This document shows positions 42,434-49,632 of a stretch of DNA of 49,632 nt, piece by piece. Below the pieces are notes generated by a model that saw only the letters and a list, made by a program, of their open reading frames with translations, was not told the origin of the DNA and made no database searches. This DNA comes from JBGQAS01 sp964498605 (GTDB taxonomy: Bacteria; Chloroflexota; Anaerolineae; Anaerolineales; Anaerolineaceae): assembly GCA_964498605.1 (NCBI GenBank), contig CAZCHK010000012.1, forward strand, positions 1 through 49,632, written 5' to 3'. A program made the translations under genes and the position numbers. The first letter of the stretch is position 1; each line of letters begins with the position of its first letter.

Positions 42434-43852
42434 ATGAGCGACACGTATGACGCAGTCATTCTGGGCGGAGGCCCCTCCGGGCACTCGGCAGCCGTGCGCA
42501 TATCCCAGCTGGGTGGAAAAGTGGCCCTGGTGGAGCGCGATTTTATCGGCGGTATCTGCACCAACTGGGGCTGCACGCCCAGCAAGGCCATGATCGAGTC
42601 CGCCAAGGTTTTCCGCGAAGTGCGGGAGGCTCCCCTGTACGGGATCGAAAGGCAGGATTTCCGGGTTGATTTTTCCCGCGTGGCCGCCCGGCGCAACGAG
42701 GTGGTCGCGGGCGTCCGCGCGTTCGTCACCGAGTTGCTGAAGAAAAACAAGGTCGCGATCTTCCAGGGTGAAGGGCGGATGGAATCCCCGAATCGCGTAC
42801 GCGTGTTGGGCGGCAAGCTTGATCCAGACGGGGTGAGGATGCATTTCGATCATCAGGACCATCTCCTGGAAACACACAACATCATTATCGCCACCGGCTC
42901 GGCCCCGCTGATGCCCTCTTTTTGCGACCCGGGCGACCCCAGCATCGTCAGCAGCAACCGGCTCATCTCCATCGACACCCTCCCCAAACAGCTCGCCATC
43001 GTGGGTGGCGGGGTGATCGGAATGGAGTTTGCTACCATCTTTGCCAATCTGGGCAGCCAGGTGACCGTGGTGGAATTTCTTCCCCGCGTTCTGGCCCTGA
43101 TGGATCCGGAGATCTCGGCCGAGATCACCCGCCAGATGGAGAATCTGGGCGTCAGGATCCACGTGAATCACAAGGTGCTTTCGATCCACAACGGTACTCT
43201 CAGTGCGGAAGACCAGCAGACCAAATCGAAAGTCGACATCACCTCCGAGCTGTTCCTGATAGCCATCGGCCGCAGCGCCGTGGTGCACGACGAGACCTAC
43301 ACCCGGCTGGGGATCCAGCACACCCGCAAGGGCGTGGAGGTGGACGACTTCCAGAGGACATCCGTCCCCGGTATCTGGGCGATCGGCGATGCCACCGGCC
43401 GCTCCATCCTGGCCCATGTCGGCATCCAGCAGGGCATCGTCGCCGCCGAGAACCTCATGGCAAGGCCCGGCGCAGCGCTGCGAAAAATGGATTACGCGGT
43501 GATCCCGGCAGTGGTGTACTCCATCCCCGAGGTCGCCATGGTCGGCGCGGTCCCCGCGGACCTGGACGGCGTTCAGGTGGTCAGGGTGCCTTTCACGGTG
43601 AACCTGCGCGCCAACATCGAGCAGCACAATGAGGGCTTTGTCAAGCTGTGGATCAAGGAGCGCAGGCTGCTGGCGGCGCAGGCCATCGGTCATAATGTGT
43701 CGGAGATCTTCCAGGAGTACGCCAACATGATCGCACTCAAAAGCGACATCGAAGCCGTGGCGGATGTCATCCACATTCACCCCTCCTACGCCGAGATCGC
43801 CCGTTCCGCGCTGGACCAGGCCCTGGGCAAAGCGGTTGATTTTTACCTGTAG
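42434..43852 (+). CDS. Dihydrolipoamide-dehydrogenase-like flavoprotein disulfide reductase
   Basis: The 472-residue pyridine-nucleotide disulfide oxidoreductase has the FAD motif AVILGGGPSGHSAA (11-16), the redox-active disulfide GGICTNWGCTPSK (Cys42, Cys47), the NAD motif IVGGGVIGMEFA, the second FAD motif WAIGDATG, and the C-terminal IHPSYAE with the catalytic His-Glu pair. This layout is shared by E3 lipoamide dehydrogenase and mercuric reductase. There is no N-terminal MerA metal domain or C-terminal Cys pair, so E3 or a soluble relative is likely; no dehydrogenase complex E1/E2 genes are nearby. GGAGA lies before ATG 42434; 42422 is an alternative. Confidence 0.87.
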   Translation: MSDTYDAVILGGGPSGHSAAVRISQLGGKVALVERDFIGGICTNWGCTPSKAMIESAKVFREVREAPLYGIERQDFRVDFSRVAARRNEVVAGVRAFVTELLKKNKVAIFQGEGRMESPNRVRVLGGKLDPDGVRMHFDHQDHLLETHNIIIATGSAPLMPSFCDPGDPSIVSSNRLISIDTLPKQLAIVGGGVIGMEFATIFANLGSQVTVVEFLPRVLALMDPEISAEITRQMENLGVRIHVNHKVLSIHNGTLSAEDQQTKSKVDITSELFLIAIGRSAVVHDETYTRLGIQHTRKGVEVDDFQRTSVPGIWAIGDATGRSILAHVGIQQGIVAAENLMARPGAALRKMDYAVIPAVVYSIPEVAMVGAVPADLDGVQVVRVPFTVNLRANIEQHNEGFVKLWIKERRLLAAQAIGHNVSEIFQEYANMIALKSDIEAVADVIHIHPSYAEIARSALDQALGKAVDFYL

Positions 43853-44003
43853 AGCAACCGTCCCGCTGATCCGGCGTGCTCAAAGCTGGTCGCGGTCGCC
43901 TGGATCGCTTTCCCCATCCAACCTCCGCTGCGGTGAAGCCGGCCTGGTCAAGGCTCGGGCGAATGGTTTAAAGCGCAGCGGTATCATTTTGATACATTAA
44001 AAT

Positions 44004-45140
44004 ATGGTTCTGCATCAATCAATGAACAATCCCGTCCGCACCTTAGACCTGGAAACGCGGTCCGCGATCATTCATGCTTTGGCGGAAAAGCTCAGGCAAC
44101 TTTACATCTTTCCTGCTGCCGCCGAGAGCATATGCGGCAACCTTCAGCGGCATGCCGACAGCGGCGACTATGCGAATATCGAGGAGTGCGATCTCTTCGC
44201 GCTGGCCCTCACCATGCACCTGCAGGAGGTCAACCACGATGAGCACCTGTGGGTGAAATGGCACCCCGATCCACTCCCGGATGATGACGCCGCTCTCCAT
44301 CTCAATCCCGAGTGGCAGGCTCAGCAAAGGCATGCAGCGGAGATGGAGAACTTCGGTTTTCATCGCGCTGAAAAACTGCCCGGCAACATCGGTTTCCTGG
44401 ACATCCGCCGCTTCGTCCGGACCGCCTGGGGCAGCAGTCACGCCCTGGCCGCCCTGCGCAGGCTGGTCGGCTGCGACGCCTTGATCGTGGACCTGCGCAG
44501 CTGCACCGGGGGGCATCTGGACATGATCACCCTGGTCCTGTCTCATTTTTTTGGTGAAACACCCGCTCACCTGGCCAGCGTATACTGGCGGGACGAAGAC
44601 AGGATCGAGGAATTCTGGACCCGGCCCGCCCTGGTTCGATCCAGGTTTTCAGATCGGGAGCTTTATGTTCTGACCAGCCGCAACACTTTTTCCGGCGGAG
44701 AGGTGTTCGCCGCCATCCTGCAGTCGCGCCGGCGAGCCGTGGTGATGGGCGAAAAAACGGACGGTGGAGCGCATCCCGGAGCGTCCTACCGCCTTCATCC
44801 CCACTTCGAGGTCTTCATCCCGATCGGGCGCGTGTTCGATCCGGCAACAGACGCCGATCTGGAAGGCGTTGGGGTCACCCCGGACATCCTGATGCCCCAG
44901 GATCACGCCTGCCTGGCTGCATATCACCTTGCCCTGATCAAGACGCGCGAAAAGATCATGCGAACAAGCAACAAGAACAGAGAGGATCGTTTGGAAAAAA
45001 TCGATCAGCTGCTCAAAGAACAAACCTTGAAGCACCTTTTCTGCCCGGCCTGCGGGTATCAGAATCCCCCCTGCCTGGCCAGGTGCAAGAACTGCGATCA
45101 AATCTTATCCTCGGTGGATAATCCCATTTCATCAAGCTGA
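44004..45140 (+). CDS. S41 (IRBP-like) protease-fold protein with C-terminal zinc ribbon
   Basis: The 378-residue product has the S41 fold: NIGFLDIRRFVRTAWGSS (about 128-145), LIVDLRSCTGGHLDMITLVL (160-180) and the active-site stretch YVLTSRNTFSGGEVFAAIL with Ser230 in the position of the nucleophile, then GEKTDGGAHPG (249-258) and VTPDI. It resembles the interphotoreceptor-retinoid-binding-protein group, without PDZ. There is no signal peptide, so it acts inside the cell. The end has a zinc ribbon CPACGYQNPPC with CKNC (Cys347-364). The ATG at 44004 or 44022 (MNNPV) could be used; neither has a strong ribosome-binding site. Confidence 0.82.
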   Translation: MVLHQSMNNPVRTLDLETRSAIIHALAEKLRQLYIFPAAAESICGNLQRHADSGDYANIEECDLFALALTMHLQEVNHDEHLWVKWHPDPLPDDDAALHLNPEWQAQQRHAAEMENFGFHRAEKLPGNIGFLDIRRFVRTAWGSSHALAALRRLVGCDALIVDLRSCTGGHLDMITLVLSHFFGETPAHLASVYWRDEDRIEEFWTRPALVRSRFSDRELYVLTSRNTFSGGEVFAAILQSRRRAVVMGEKTDGGAHPGASYRLHPHFEVFIPIGRVFDPATDADLEGVGVTPDILMPQDHACLAAYHLALIKTREKIMRTSNKNREDRLEKIDQLLKEQTLKHLFCPACGYQNPPCLARCKNCDQILSSVDNPISSS

Positions 45141-45143
45141 TGA

Positions 45144-46034
45144 TCACTGGAATTTTACCAACCAGCTGACCATATCCGCCTCCAGGCTTGCCCGGGTGTG
45201 ATGGCAAAACGGCCGGCCTGATCGCCTTACCCACTCCCAGGTCTCAAACAGCTCAAGCCCGCGATACCAGTCAAGAATCTGGGGATCGGCTTTCAGTTTT
45301 CGGCAGTAGCGCTCCTCCACGCCCCTGCCTTTCAGGCGCGGTTCCACAAAGAAGGACAGCAGGAACTCGTATACCGGATCGCTGAAGGCAGCGTGCTGGA
45401 AATCGATGACCCCGGCCAGCCTGTGGTCCCTGATCAGGAAGTTGTCCAGCCAGAGGTCCCCATTGCTGAACTGCTCGGGTGGAGTTCGCGGGCGCGCGCT
45501 CAGCAGCACTTGGACCATTTCTGCAGCAAGCGGTTGAGCATCCCTGGAAAACGACTCGCCTGTCTCCTCCAGGATCGAATCGATGGTTACCGTCTTGATC
45601 GACCCAGGCGCATTTTCGCGGAGCACTTCTGTGAGCGCTTGCATTTTTTCAATCGCCTCGAAATACACTACTTCCGCCCAGGGCTCCCCTGCCAGCATGG
45701 GTTCAAGGAGCGAGTCACCCGGGATATACTCACGGATGGAAAATGGGAATCCCATTTCAGCGCCGTGTTCTTCAAGCACAAAGGCGCGGGGAGTGGAAAG
45801 TGAGTACTGCTCCAGCAGCCTGAGGACATTGAACTCGTAGTCCAGGTCGTCTCCGGTCTGCAGGACAAAGGACCTTTCCTCCCCCGCGGCCATCACGTCC
45901 AGACGCCAGGGTGACTCGCGCGTGCTCTTCTTTAACTTTTCAGCGCAGATGATTTCCGCGGAAGTCCTCAACGCGCGCGAGAGAATCCTCTCGCAAGCCT
46001 GGCTATGTTTCCCCGGGTCGAATGTGCTGCTCAT
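45144..46034 (-). CDS. APH/choline-kinase-like phosphotransferase
   Basis: The 296-residue protein has the APH kinase fold: FVLQTGDDLDYEFNVLRLLEQY (Lys/Glu region), REYIPGDSLLEPML, and the catalytic loop FSNGDLWLDNFLI (residues 190-200), followed by GVIDFQHAAFSDPVYE (metal-binding D). The canonical HGDxxxxN has Asn in place of His here, but the catalytic Asp193 and Asn198 are present. The substrate could be an aminoglycoside, homoserine or choline; the sequence does not say. ATG 46034 was chosen where homology begins; 46043 is in frame. Confidence 0.78.
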   Translation of the reverse strand: MSSTFDPGKHSQACERILSRALRTSAEIICAEKLKKSTRESPWRLDVMAAGEERSFVLQTGDDLDYEFNVLRLLEQYSLSTPRAFVLEEHGAEMGFPFSIREYIPGDSLLEPMLAGEPWAEVVYFEAIEKMQALTEVLRENAPGSIKTVTIDSILEETGESFSRDAQPLAAEMVQVLLSARPRTPPEQFSNGDLWLDNFLIRDHRLAGVIDFQHAAFSDPVYEFLLSFFVEPRLKGRGVEERYCRKLKADPQILDWYRGLELFETWEWVRRSGRPFCHHTRASLEADMVSWLVKFQ

Positions 46035-46057
46035 GATGTGCACAAAAAGTCAAGCGG

Positions 46058-46726
46058 CTATACCAGGGCGATGAGCAGGAACCAGGCCAGCTGGGCGATG
46101 AACACCAGCCATTCGCAGAACGGCATGGGCATGAAGCGCCTGCGCTCTGGCATGCTCTGCGGATCGAGCGCCTTTTCCCCCTGGGCTTTCGCTCTGCGGC
46201 TGAGAACCGTGGCGATGGCCAGAAAATTGGCATACGCGATGAAGGCCACCGCACCGAAGACCGCGGCGTAGCGCGGGAAAATGCTCTGCCCGGCTGGCTG
46301 CAACGCGATCGCCAGGCTGAAGAGCAGCATGGTCACGAGTCCACCCCGGAAGTAGGAGATGGCAACCCTGGAGTGCGGTTCCAGCTGGTTCATGGGGAAA
46401 AAACCCACCAGGATCATCGATATCACCGCCCACAAGCCTGCCAGCATCGCCAGCAGCGACCAGATCGTGTCGATCGTCAAACCCAGCCCGAAGATGAACG
46501 GCACCATGGCCAGCCCACCCAGGATCAGAGACAGGTTGAAGATCCAGGCCGCCGGCGTGACACCCACCTCGCCCAGCTCCGAGATGTAGTGATTGAAGGC
46601 GGAGTAGCGCTCTCCTATCTTCCCGCGGTAGAACATCGCGCTGAGCAGCGTGCCCAGCAGGATTACCCCGCTGCCGGCGATGCCAAACAGTTGATAGTGG
46701 TCAATGATCCATAGCAATGCTTCCAT
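46058..46726 (-). CDS. DUF998-family membrane protein
   Basis: The 222-residue protein has six membrane segments: LFGIAGSGVILLGTLLSAMF, WIFNLSLILGGLAMVPFIFGL, WSLLAMLAGLWAVISMILVG, LVTMLLFSLAIALQ, AVFGAVAFIAYANFLAIAT and a final LVFIAQLAWFLLIALV. The signature ISELGEVG and FPMNQLEPHSRVAISYF match DUF998. Function is not known. Its stop lies 24 bases before the APH-like gene, so both may be co-transcribed. Confidence 0.85.
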   Translation of the reverse strand: MEALLWIIDHYQLFGIAGSGVILLGTLLSAMFYRGKIGERYSAFNHYISELGEVGVTPAAWIFNLSLILGGLAMVPFIFGLGLTIDTIWSLLAMLAGLWAVISMILVGFFPMNQLEPHSRVAISYFRGGLVTMLLFSLAIALQPAGQSIFPRYAAVFGAVAFIAYANFLAIATVLSRRAKAQGEKALDPQSMPERRRFMPMPFCEWLVFIAQLAWFLLIALV

Positions 46727-46801
46727 ATCCGCTCCCGTTTTCGTTTATTCTACTACGCTGCCAGCCTGGCATATAATAAGTCATTGAAAGAGAGGCTGCC
46801 A

Positions 46802-47854
46802 ATGGCACGCGAGGTGATCTTTGGGATTGGCGAAGAATTCCTCCGCCGCGACGGGCTGACCGAGACGGTCCAGCCCTGGGAGGACGGGCTGCGCAGTCAT
46901 CCTGAGCGGGGGGAGTTCGAATGGTGGTACAACGACGCGCGCTTCGAGGACGGCTCCACCGCCGTCATTGTCTTCTTCACCAAGAGCCTGATCAACCCGC
47001 GCCTCGCCTTCAAACCCGGCCTCCTGCTCACCATCACCACGCCCCAGGGTGAACGTATCTCGGAAAGCGTCACCTTTTCACCAAAAGCGTTCCACGCCAG
47101 CCGGGAGCGCTGCGATGTGCGCCTGGACGACAACTCTCTAACTGGAGACCTGCGCACTTACTCGCTGCGCGCCCGCACCGCCACGCTGGGCGCCGAGCTG
47201 ACCCTGCGCGGTACCGTACCTTCCTGGCGCCCCGGCAGCGGCAAGAACTATTACGATCGCAAGCTCAAAAATTATTTCGCCTGGCTGCCCGCGCTGCCCT
47301 TTGCATCGGTGGAAGGCAGGCTGACCTACCAGGGCAAAACGGTGCCGGTCCGCGGTGAGGGCTACCACGACCACAACTGGGGCAGCGTGGCGCTCAACCG
47401 GGTCATGTCGCACTGGGTGTGGGGGCGCGCCCGGGTCGGGGAATTCAGCTGCATTTTCGTCGAGATGAACGCCGCCAGGCGGCTTGGGAGACAGAAGATC
47501 CCGGTGCTGCTGCTTTCACACAAAGGAAAAATCCTCATCGAAGACCCGCGCAGCATGCGCATGAGTACGCGCGGCGAGGTCCGCCATGGGGGCGGGAGGA
47601 TCTACCCGCTCGAGGTGGATTTTAACCTGGAGGATGGGGGTGTCTCATTCCACCTGCGCCTGCGCGATGCGCAGGTCATCGAAGCCAACTCGCTTCTGGC
47701 GTTCCTCCCGGCCTGGCAGCAGAAACTGATCAGGTTGTTTGTCAATCCGTATTACTTCCGCTTCCGCGCCTCACTGGAGATAAAAGTAGACATGCCCGGT
47801 TTGAAAATCACGGAAAAAGGTGAAAGCATTTACGAGCTGATGCTGCTAAGGTAG
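46802..47854 (+). CDS. CrtC/AttH-like lipocalin-fold protein
   Basis: The 350-residue protein has the pattern of the CrtC/AttH lipocalin-like family: a HPERGEFEWWYNDARFEDGS segment at residue about 36, GEGYHDHNWGSVALNRVMSHWVWGR in the middle (His-rich conserved strand), and beta-rich remainder. CrtC adds water to neurosporene, but most homologues are not carotenoid enzymes. No carotenoid genes are in this window. There is no signal peptide. The ATG at 46802 (AGAGG upstream) is chosen; the frame is open six codons further. The FlaR-like kinase begins seven bases after its stop. Confidence 0.82.
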   Translation: MAREVIFGIGEEFLRRDGLTETVQPWEDGLRSHPERGEFEWWYNDARFEDGSTAVIVFFTKSLINPRLAFKPGLLLTITTPQGERISESVTFSPKAFHASRERCDVRLDDNSLTGDLRTYSLRARTATLGAELTLRGTVPSWRPGSGKNYYDRKLKNYFAWLPALPFASVEGRLTYQGKTVPVRGEGYHDHNWGSVALNRVMSHWVWGRARVGEFSCIFVEMNAARRLGRQKIPVLLLSHKGKILIEDPRSMRMSTRGEVRHGGGRIYPLEVDFNLEDGGVSFHLRLRDAQVIEANSLLAFLPAWQQKLIRLFVNPYYFRFRASLEIKVDMPGLKITEKGESIYELMLLR

Positions 47855-47861
47855 ATCTGTA

Positions 47862-48413
47862 ATGGAAAAGGTCATCGGCTCGCGCATCGTAATCGTTGGC
47901 GTTTCGGGCAGCGGCAAGACGCGGGCAGCAGAAACGCTTTCCAGTCTGCTGGGTTTCCCCCTCCTCGAACTGGATTCTATCCACTGGCTGCCCGGCTGGC
48001 AGGAAGCTGGACGTGAGGAGATGCGCTGCAAGGTATCGGAGTTCGTGAAGCAGCCCACCTGGGTCATTGACGGCAATTACAACTATCTGCGAGATATCAC
48101 CTGGGTTCATGCCGATACTTTCCTCTGGCTGAATTACAGGCTCCCGCTTATCCTGTGGAGGTTGACCAAACGCACTGTACGCAGGGTCTTAAAACACGAA
48201 GTGTTATGGGGTACAAATCGTGAGACATTGCGTGCGACCATCCTCGACAAAAACAGCCTGTACCGTTGGGCAATTTCATCCTATCCAAAGCACCAGCGCA
48301 ATTATCCGCTGGCGCTGCAGGAACCGCAGAACGCTCATCTCAAAGTCCTGCGGATAAAATCACCGAAACAATGGGATGAGTTCATCACCAAGCTCATCGC
48401 TTCCCACACATAG
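47862..48413 (+). CDS. P-loop NTPase of the FlaR/adenylate-kinase-like type
   Basis: The 183-residue protein has a Walker A motif GVSGSGKTRAAETL (residues 13-20) and LELDSIHWLPGW, then WVIDGNYNYLRDITW (the Walker B-like strand), RLPLILWRLTKRTVRR and ILDKNSLYRW. This is the family annotated as topology-modulation protein FlaR or adenylate kinase-like; in fact a nucleoside or shikimate-type kinase. It is coupled to the CrtC-like gene by a seven-base gap. Confidence 0.87.
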   Translation: MEKVIGSRIVIVGVSGSGKTRAAETLSSLLGFPLLELDSIHWLPGWQEAGREEMRCKVSEFVKQPTWVIDGNYNYLRDITWVHADTFLWLNYRLPLILWRLTKRTVRRVLKHEVLWGTNRETLRATILDKNSLYRWAISSYPKHQRNYPLALQEPQNAHLKVLRIKSPKQWDEFITKLIASHT

Positions 48414-48491
48414 ACGGCTTTGTGCAATCACTTGCAATTCTGGAATCAATCATTAAAATGAATCTTATCTTCTGCAACAAAGGAAATTCGA

Positions 48492-48851
48492 ATGAGCGAA
48501 AAAACTCCCCCCTCTCAAGGTCAAACCGCAGCAGACAGCACTCAACCCGCCGCACCGTCAGCTGCCCAGTACCCGTATGGGTATGTCCCCCCTCAGCCGA
48601 CCAACACCATGGCTGTCCTCAGCCTGGTCTTTGGCTTCCTGATCTCCATTCTCGGCGTGATATTCGGCTTCATCGCCCTCGGGCAGTTAAAAAAGCCCGA
48701 ACATGCCAATGAACAGGGCAGGGGTTTGGCCATCGCCGGCATCGTCATCGGCTTCGTGCTAATGGTTCCACTCTGCGTGATCGTTTTATTGACCCTTCTG
48801 GGACCTTCGATCGGAAATATCTTCAGCGACATCACCAGCTCCCTGCAGTAA
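48492..48851 (+). CDS. DUF4190 membrane protein
   Basis: The 119-residue protein has a Pro/Gln/Ser-rich cytosolic N-terminus (PPSQGQTAADSTQPAAPSAA), followed by two membrane segments (TMAVLSLVFGFLISILGVIF and GLAIAGIVIGFVLMVPLCVI) separated by a small basic loop with ALGQLKKPEHANEQGRG. This is the DUF4190 pattern. Its function is not known; these proteins often sit beside other envelope genes. AAAGGAAAT lies before the ATG. Confidence 0.85.
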   Translation: MSEKTPPSQGQTAADSTQPAAPSAAQYPYGYVPPQPTNTMAVLSLVFGFLISILGVIFGFIALGQLKKPEHANEQGRGLAIAGIVIGFVLMVPLCVIVLLTLLGPSIGNIFSDITSSLQ

Positions 48852-48967
48852 TAGCGAGGTGTGCTCACCGATAAGACTCATGCCCCCGTAGGGGTTGATT
48901 TTGTTTAATAATTCTCTGATGGAATACTTTTCATCATCTCATAGAATCCCTCCAGAGGAATACACAT

Positions 48968-49411
48968 TTGAAAAACAACCCGATAAAATACCTGACCAAA
49001 ATGACGCTAGCCCTGCTGGCGATATCCGTGCTGCTCGCCTGCGCCCCAACTGGCGGTACAGGTGCCACCATCCCGCTTGAAGCCCCCCCGCTGGAAGAAA
49101 ACGAATCCCCCGCCGAAGCGGATCCACAAGCCATCGAGAATGAAGCGGCCGAACCTGCCGCATCGGAGGCATCCGTCCCTATCTTTACCCTGGAAGATGT
49201 AGCGCTGCACAACACCGAAACCGATTGCTGGCTGGTCGTCAACGGCATGGTGCTGGATGTGACCGGATTCATCGCCTCTCACCCGGGAGAGAGAGCCATC
49301 CTCAACGGCTGCGGCAAGGATGCCACCGCGCTGTTCGAAGGTGTCAGCAATCACGTCGGCAGGGCGTTCGGCCTGCTCTCGTCTTACCAGATCGGCACGC
49401 TGGCAGAGTAA
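48968..49411 (+). CDS. Cytochrome b5-like haem-binding lipoprotein
   Basis: The 147-residue product has a lipoprotein signal (MKNNPIKYLTKMTLALLAIS, then VLLAC, Cys25), a Glu/Ala/Pro-rich linker (about 30-65), and a cytochrome b5 domain (about 72-145): FTLEDVALHNTETDCWLVVN, VLDVTGFIASHPGERAIL, NGCGKDATALFEGVSNHVGRA. Both axial His positions are there (HPGE, and SNHVGRA); the usual HPGG is HPGE. It should be a haem protein on the outside of the membrane and carry electrons. The start is TTG 48968, with AGAGGA upstream; a later ATG would cut the signal peptide. Confidence 0.87.
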   Translation: MKNNPIKYLTKMTLALLAISVLLACAPTGGTGATIPLEAPPLEENESPAEADPQAIENEAAEPAASEASVPIFTLEDVALHNTETDCWLVVNGMVLDVTGFIASHPGERAILNGCGKDATALFEGVSNHVGRAFGLLSSYQIGTLAE

Positions 49412-49632
49412 TCTTTCATCATTTGCCTAAATATTTTACTTTTCAACAATTACCACCTGTCAACCATCATCAACCACTTTTCTGGTTTTTGTTAAAGCAG
49501 TGCCTCCTGCTGCTTCAACTTTTTTTTATACTCATTTTTCTATACTGATTTCGTAATCATTCTGCAACACTTGCCCATTGCCTAGAATAATCTTTACTGC
49601 TATGATATCTGTGTGCGTAGACAAAGGGGCAC
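49412..49632. other. 3' intergenic region with a promoter
   Basis: There is no gene in this stretch. It is T-rich near 49430-49550. A good promoter lies at 49578-49606, see the separate entry. The gene it serves lies beyond the window. Confidence 0.6.
49578..49606 (+). promoter_or_regulatory. Sigma70-type promoter for a gene beyond the window
   Basis: The elements are TTGCCT (49578-49583), a 17-base spacer and TATGAT (49601-49606). It faces right towards the window end, so the gene it drives is not included here. Confidence 0.6.

Overview
The window reads as about 49.6 kb of ordinary bacterial chromosome from a moderately GC-rich, probably anaerobic or facultative environmental bacterium. 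Many small lipoproteins with Thr/Pro-rich linkers, zinc-ribbon membrane proteins, an NYN/LOTUS protein next to a PAS protein, a geranylgeranyl-reductase/ferredoxin pair and a plant/cyanobacterial-type GlgC together suggest a member of the Chloroflexota, most likely Anaerolineae. This assignment is inference from gene content only; there is no rRNA or other marker to confirm it. A run of 100 Ns inside a P-type ATPase gene shows that this is a draft or metagenome-derived scaffold. I found no tRNA, rRNA, CRISPR array, intact insertion sequence or prophage.

Layout. 0-7.5 kb: a decayed methyltransferase, a PD40 beta-propeller lipoprotein, a DUF1801 protein, the tldD-tldE protease pair, a small secreted unknown and a zinc alcohol dehydrogenase. 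7.5-17.8 kb: an SH3-like lipoprotein, an unknown cytosolic protein, a first ArsR-regulated operon (arsR, thioredoxin-like, ArsP/YraQ-type permease), another lipoprotein, a membrane-anchored alpha/beta hydrolase, an NfeD/SPFH pair, and a second arsenic operon (arsR, acr3, thioredoxin-like) with a clear promoter/operator. 17.8-24 kb: AMP nucleosidase and methylglyoxal synthase (divergent), a ferredoxin/geranylgeranyl-reductase operon, a DMT transporter with a His-rich tail, an MFS transporter and a zinc-finger membrane protein. 24-34 kb: typA with a leader hairpin, a HEAT-repeat protein, a GNAT/GPH-transporter operon, the PAS-NYN operon, an ATP-grasp ligase, a DUF952 protein, a zinc-ribbon lipoprotein and a hydrolase lipoprotein. 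34-49.6 kb: a calcium-type P-type ATPase broken by the gap, glgC, a DegV protein, a TetR-epimerase-SDR operon with an operator palindrome, two paralogous lipoproteins, a disulfide reductase, an S41-like protease with a zinc ribbon, an APH-like kinase, a DUF998 protein, a CrtC-like lipocalin-fold protein with a FlaR-type kinase, a DUF4190 protein and a cytochrome b5-like lipoprotein.

How genes work together. The two ArsR units probably answer metalloid stress: each pairs a regulator and a membrane exporter with a small thioredoxin-fold protein, and no arsenate reductase is visible in either. TldD and TldE should form the heteromeric metalloprotease. The SPFH and NfeD proteins form a membrane-microdomain pair. 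The ferredoxin probably supplies electrons to the geranylgeranyl-reductase-like flavoprotein. Most other genes stand alone or in pairs. I do not see one large new system; the most promising under-described units are the PAS-NYN/LOTUS pair, the reductase/ferredoxin pair and several composite zinc-ribbon proteins.
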